Shown here piece after piece: positions 62,301 to 64,000 of a DNA stretch of 64,000 nt. The notes beneath the pieces were generated by a model. It made no database searches. It was given only the letters and a program-made list of their open reading frames with translations, and had not been told where the DNA came from. Location of the stretch: the NCBI GenBank assembly GCA_019096065.1, contig JAGUCH010000005.1, forward strand, positions 2,542,001 through 2,606,000. The letters run 5' to 3'. This DNA comes from Paracyclopina nana. Its lineage: Eukaryota; Arthropoda; Copepoda; Cyclopoida; Cyclopettidae. Position 1 is the stretch's first letter; each line of letters starts with the position of its first letter. The translations under genes and the position numbers were made by a program.

Positions 62301-63650
62301 ACATGGTTTAATGGGAAATTGCCCGGCTTCAAATAACAGACTTTGAGGAATGCTACAAACCAGCACAAAAAAGAGAGAGACTCAAGGATTAAACTCACAA
62401 GAATGTGGTTATAAGATGTTGCGAGGCGCGCTTCTTCTTTTTTCTAATCGACCTGGATTTATTGAAACATTTTCTCCTCCTCCAACAAAGCAAAAAAGGG
62501 CAATTAGCTGCAGTGATCAATTTTCTGGAGACCACACACTGTGCAGTGACTGCTCATTAAATATGCTAATGAAACACCCTGTGGGCCCTTCAAAAAATCA
62601 GACATATTCCCCACTCTTTTGTTGGGGAGTAACACAAGAAGTCAAGTGCGCAACTTGGAGCACAACAAAGGACTCACGCAACCTATTGGGAAACTGTCAG
62701 AGCCGTTGGCAATTGGGCCAAAGATTTACTAACAAGAAATACCGTGGAATCTACGCCAACAAATAAATTCACTTTTGGATTAATGACTAATTCCATATTT
62801 CTTGTACATAGCACTAGCACACAATCTATCAACTTCATTCCACCAGCAGCCTTGATTTATCGCATTACAAATTATTGGCCAGCAAGCAAAAAGAAGAATC
62901 TTTCAGAGCGTTATTGCTATAATACCATATTGATGATGAGCAAAAATCCAATTTTTGGTGCGTTTCCTCGCCATCCATCAATCTAGATTGGGTCCTGAAA
63001 ATAATCAACAGTTTTGCCTTTAATCTACTTGCAGCAGGCTTGATTTGTGTCCGCGCAAGATTTATTGTGATTTGCCACAAGGAGGCTAAAGCCTGAAAAA
63101 ATATGTGTACCATGGAAAAGTAAAAGCCAGGTCTGCCTCAAAACGTTATTTCGTTTGTGTAATTTGATGCTTCAGTGCTAAGAAGTTACTCGTGGCTTGG
63201 AGGATACTACTAATTGATTCCAGAGGGCAGAAAATATCACGTCAAATTTCGATCTCGTTAAGGCAATCCTAATTGTATTTTCAATGAGTTGCTTTTCTCA
63301 GTGGTTTTGCCCTCGTGGGAAAAATTAGTTGTCCATTTTCCGGCATCCCTTTTTTCTAGACCAGACGTGACCTGCATCAATGATGTTGTCTTGATTTGAC
63401 AATTTGATAACAGCATGATAGTAATGACGACGAGAAAAGGTCAAGATTTGGGGCTCCTTAAAAATGCAATAAGTTGCTGGAATAACGGCTTCTTCGCTCG
63501 CAAGAGTTAATTCATGACTTTGGATCCTGTCATTATAAATGAATTTTCTCCTAGCATCATGATTTTTTTTGCTATTTTTAACAATAAACAATCATCCTAG
63601 AAACAAACTAAAATACAGCTGATTTAGAAGAAATAACAGTAACATAAGCA
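47346..63650. other. Long AT-rich gene desert
   Basis: Sixteen kb with no exon, tRNA or transposon coding sequence I can support. The longest open frame (53290-53838, minus, 182 codons) matches nothing known and has no codon signature. Minor simple repeats are present: CTG repeats near 53040 and a CA run near 60284. CpG is rare except around 60580 and 62430. Long deserts next to a transcription-regulator gene such as TOX often hold enhancers, but that is only inference here. Confidence 0.4.
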
Positions 63651-63659
63651 ATTAGGGCG

Positions 63660-64000
63660 TTCCCGTATTGGCCTGTTAGTCAAGTTAAGTTAGGTAAAAA
63701 GTTAAGTTTAGTTCAGCTCAGTTCTCAGATATTTATGTAGGTAGAACTTAACTTAGCTTGATTTTATGTAGTACTAGCTTGCTTGCCTAGCTAAGATCAG
63801 TTGCCAAACTGAACTTAACAAAAAGTGTTCTCATATGCGTAGGAACTGAAGCTCGCTTGACTGAGAAATACTAACATTGCTCATCAGCTGCTGATGTATA
63901 ACGCGTTGGTGTGTTAGCTCAGCGGTCAACTGAACATTGCTAAAACGAACCAAACTTGGCTAGAACACGCTGAACTTAACTGATCAAGTAAGGTTGCTGT
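63660..64000. repeat. Degenerate repeat rich in GTTAAGTT/AACTTAAC
   Basis: The words AAGTTAAGTT, AACTTAACTT, CTGAACTTAAC (63816-63826 and again near 63970) and their complements recur on both strands, with an inverted pairing between GTTAAGTTTAGTTCAG (about 63700) and CTGAACTTAAC (about 63970). A TAGCTCAGCGGT near 63919 matches a Pol III A box but has no clear B box. It looks like the edge of a repeat that continues past the window. Confidence 0.35.

Noticed and set aside
62350-62766. 138-codon open frame on the plus strand
   Set aside because: No recognisable motif, no flanking exons, and ordinary composition for chance open frames in this desert.

Overview
The window is nuclear DNA from an animal. 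Protein-coding genes are split by short GT-AG introns (mostly 50-90 nt, some longer), there is an intron-bearing tRNA-Tyr gene, and the recognisable genes are metazoan: HEXIM, DNAAF5, EIF3D, TOX and arylamine N-acetyltransferase. DNAAF5 serves only motile cilia and flagella, so the species should have at least flagellated sperm or ciliated cells. A small four-pass membrane protein resembling an arthropod-type family hints at a panarthropod; this placement is inference and I cannot name the species.

Layout. 1-2900: no gene resolved; a CpG-rich, promoter-like block lies at about 560-2060. 2925-17545 is gene-dense: a four-TM protein (-), a secreted plant-type GH5 glycoside hydrolase in seven exons (-), HEXIM (-), DNAAF5 (+, head-to-head with HEXIM), EIF3D (-, tail-to-tail with DNAAF5), arylamine N-acetyltransferase (-). 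tRNA-Tyr(GTA) is at 17872-17959 (+). 17960-25850 is an AT-rich gene desert. 25859-29314 is a large foldback-like mobile element. About 29.5-37.6 kb holds a two-coding-exon gene of unknown function (+), probably with a distant noncoding first exon. 41034-43846 holds a TOX-family HMG-box gene (-) with untranslated sequence upstream, possibly reaching a CpG-rich block at about 46.9-47.3 kb. 47.3-63.6 kb is a second gene desert. The last 350 bases carry a degenerate repeat rich in AACTTAAC/GTTAAGTT.

The most unusual object is the 3456-bp element at 25859-29314. It has imperfect 15-bp terminal inverted repeats, a perfect 8-bp target-site duplication (ATTGTAGC), subterminal arrays of a GGGCAAACAA-type decamer on both sides, and an interior made almost entirely of 342-bp tandem units in opposite orientation in the two arms, separated by only about 30 bp of unrelated sequence. 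It encodes no transposase. The right arm alternates two unit types (B-A-B-A-B-A), a 684-bp higher-order repeat. It looks like a nonautonomous foldback DNA transposon whose arms grow by tandem duplication.

The genes do not form one pathway. HEXIM (transcription elongation), EIF3D (translation initiation) and tRNA-Tyr are housekeeping; DNAAF5 is for axonemal dynein assembly; GH5 and NAT look like digestive and xenobiotic enzymes; TOX is a nuclear HMG-box regulator flanked by long noncoding DNA that could hold its enhancers.
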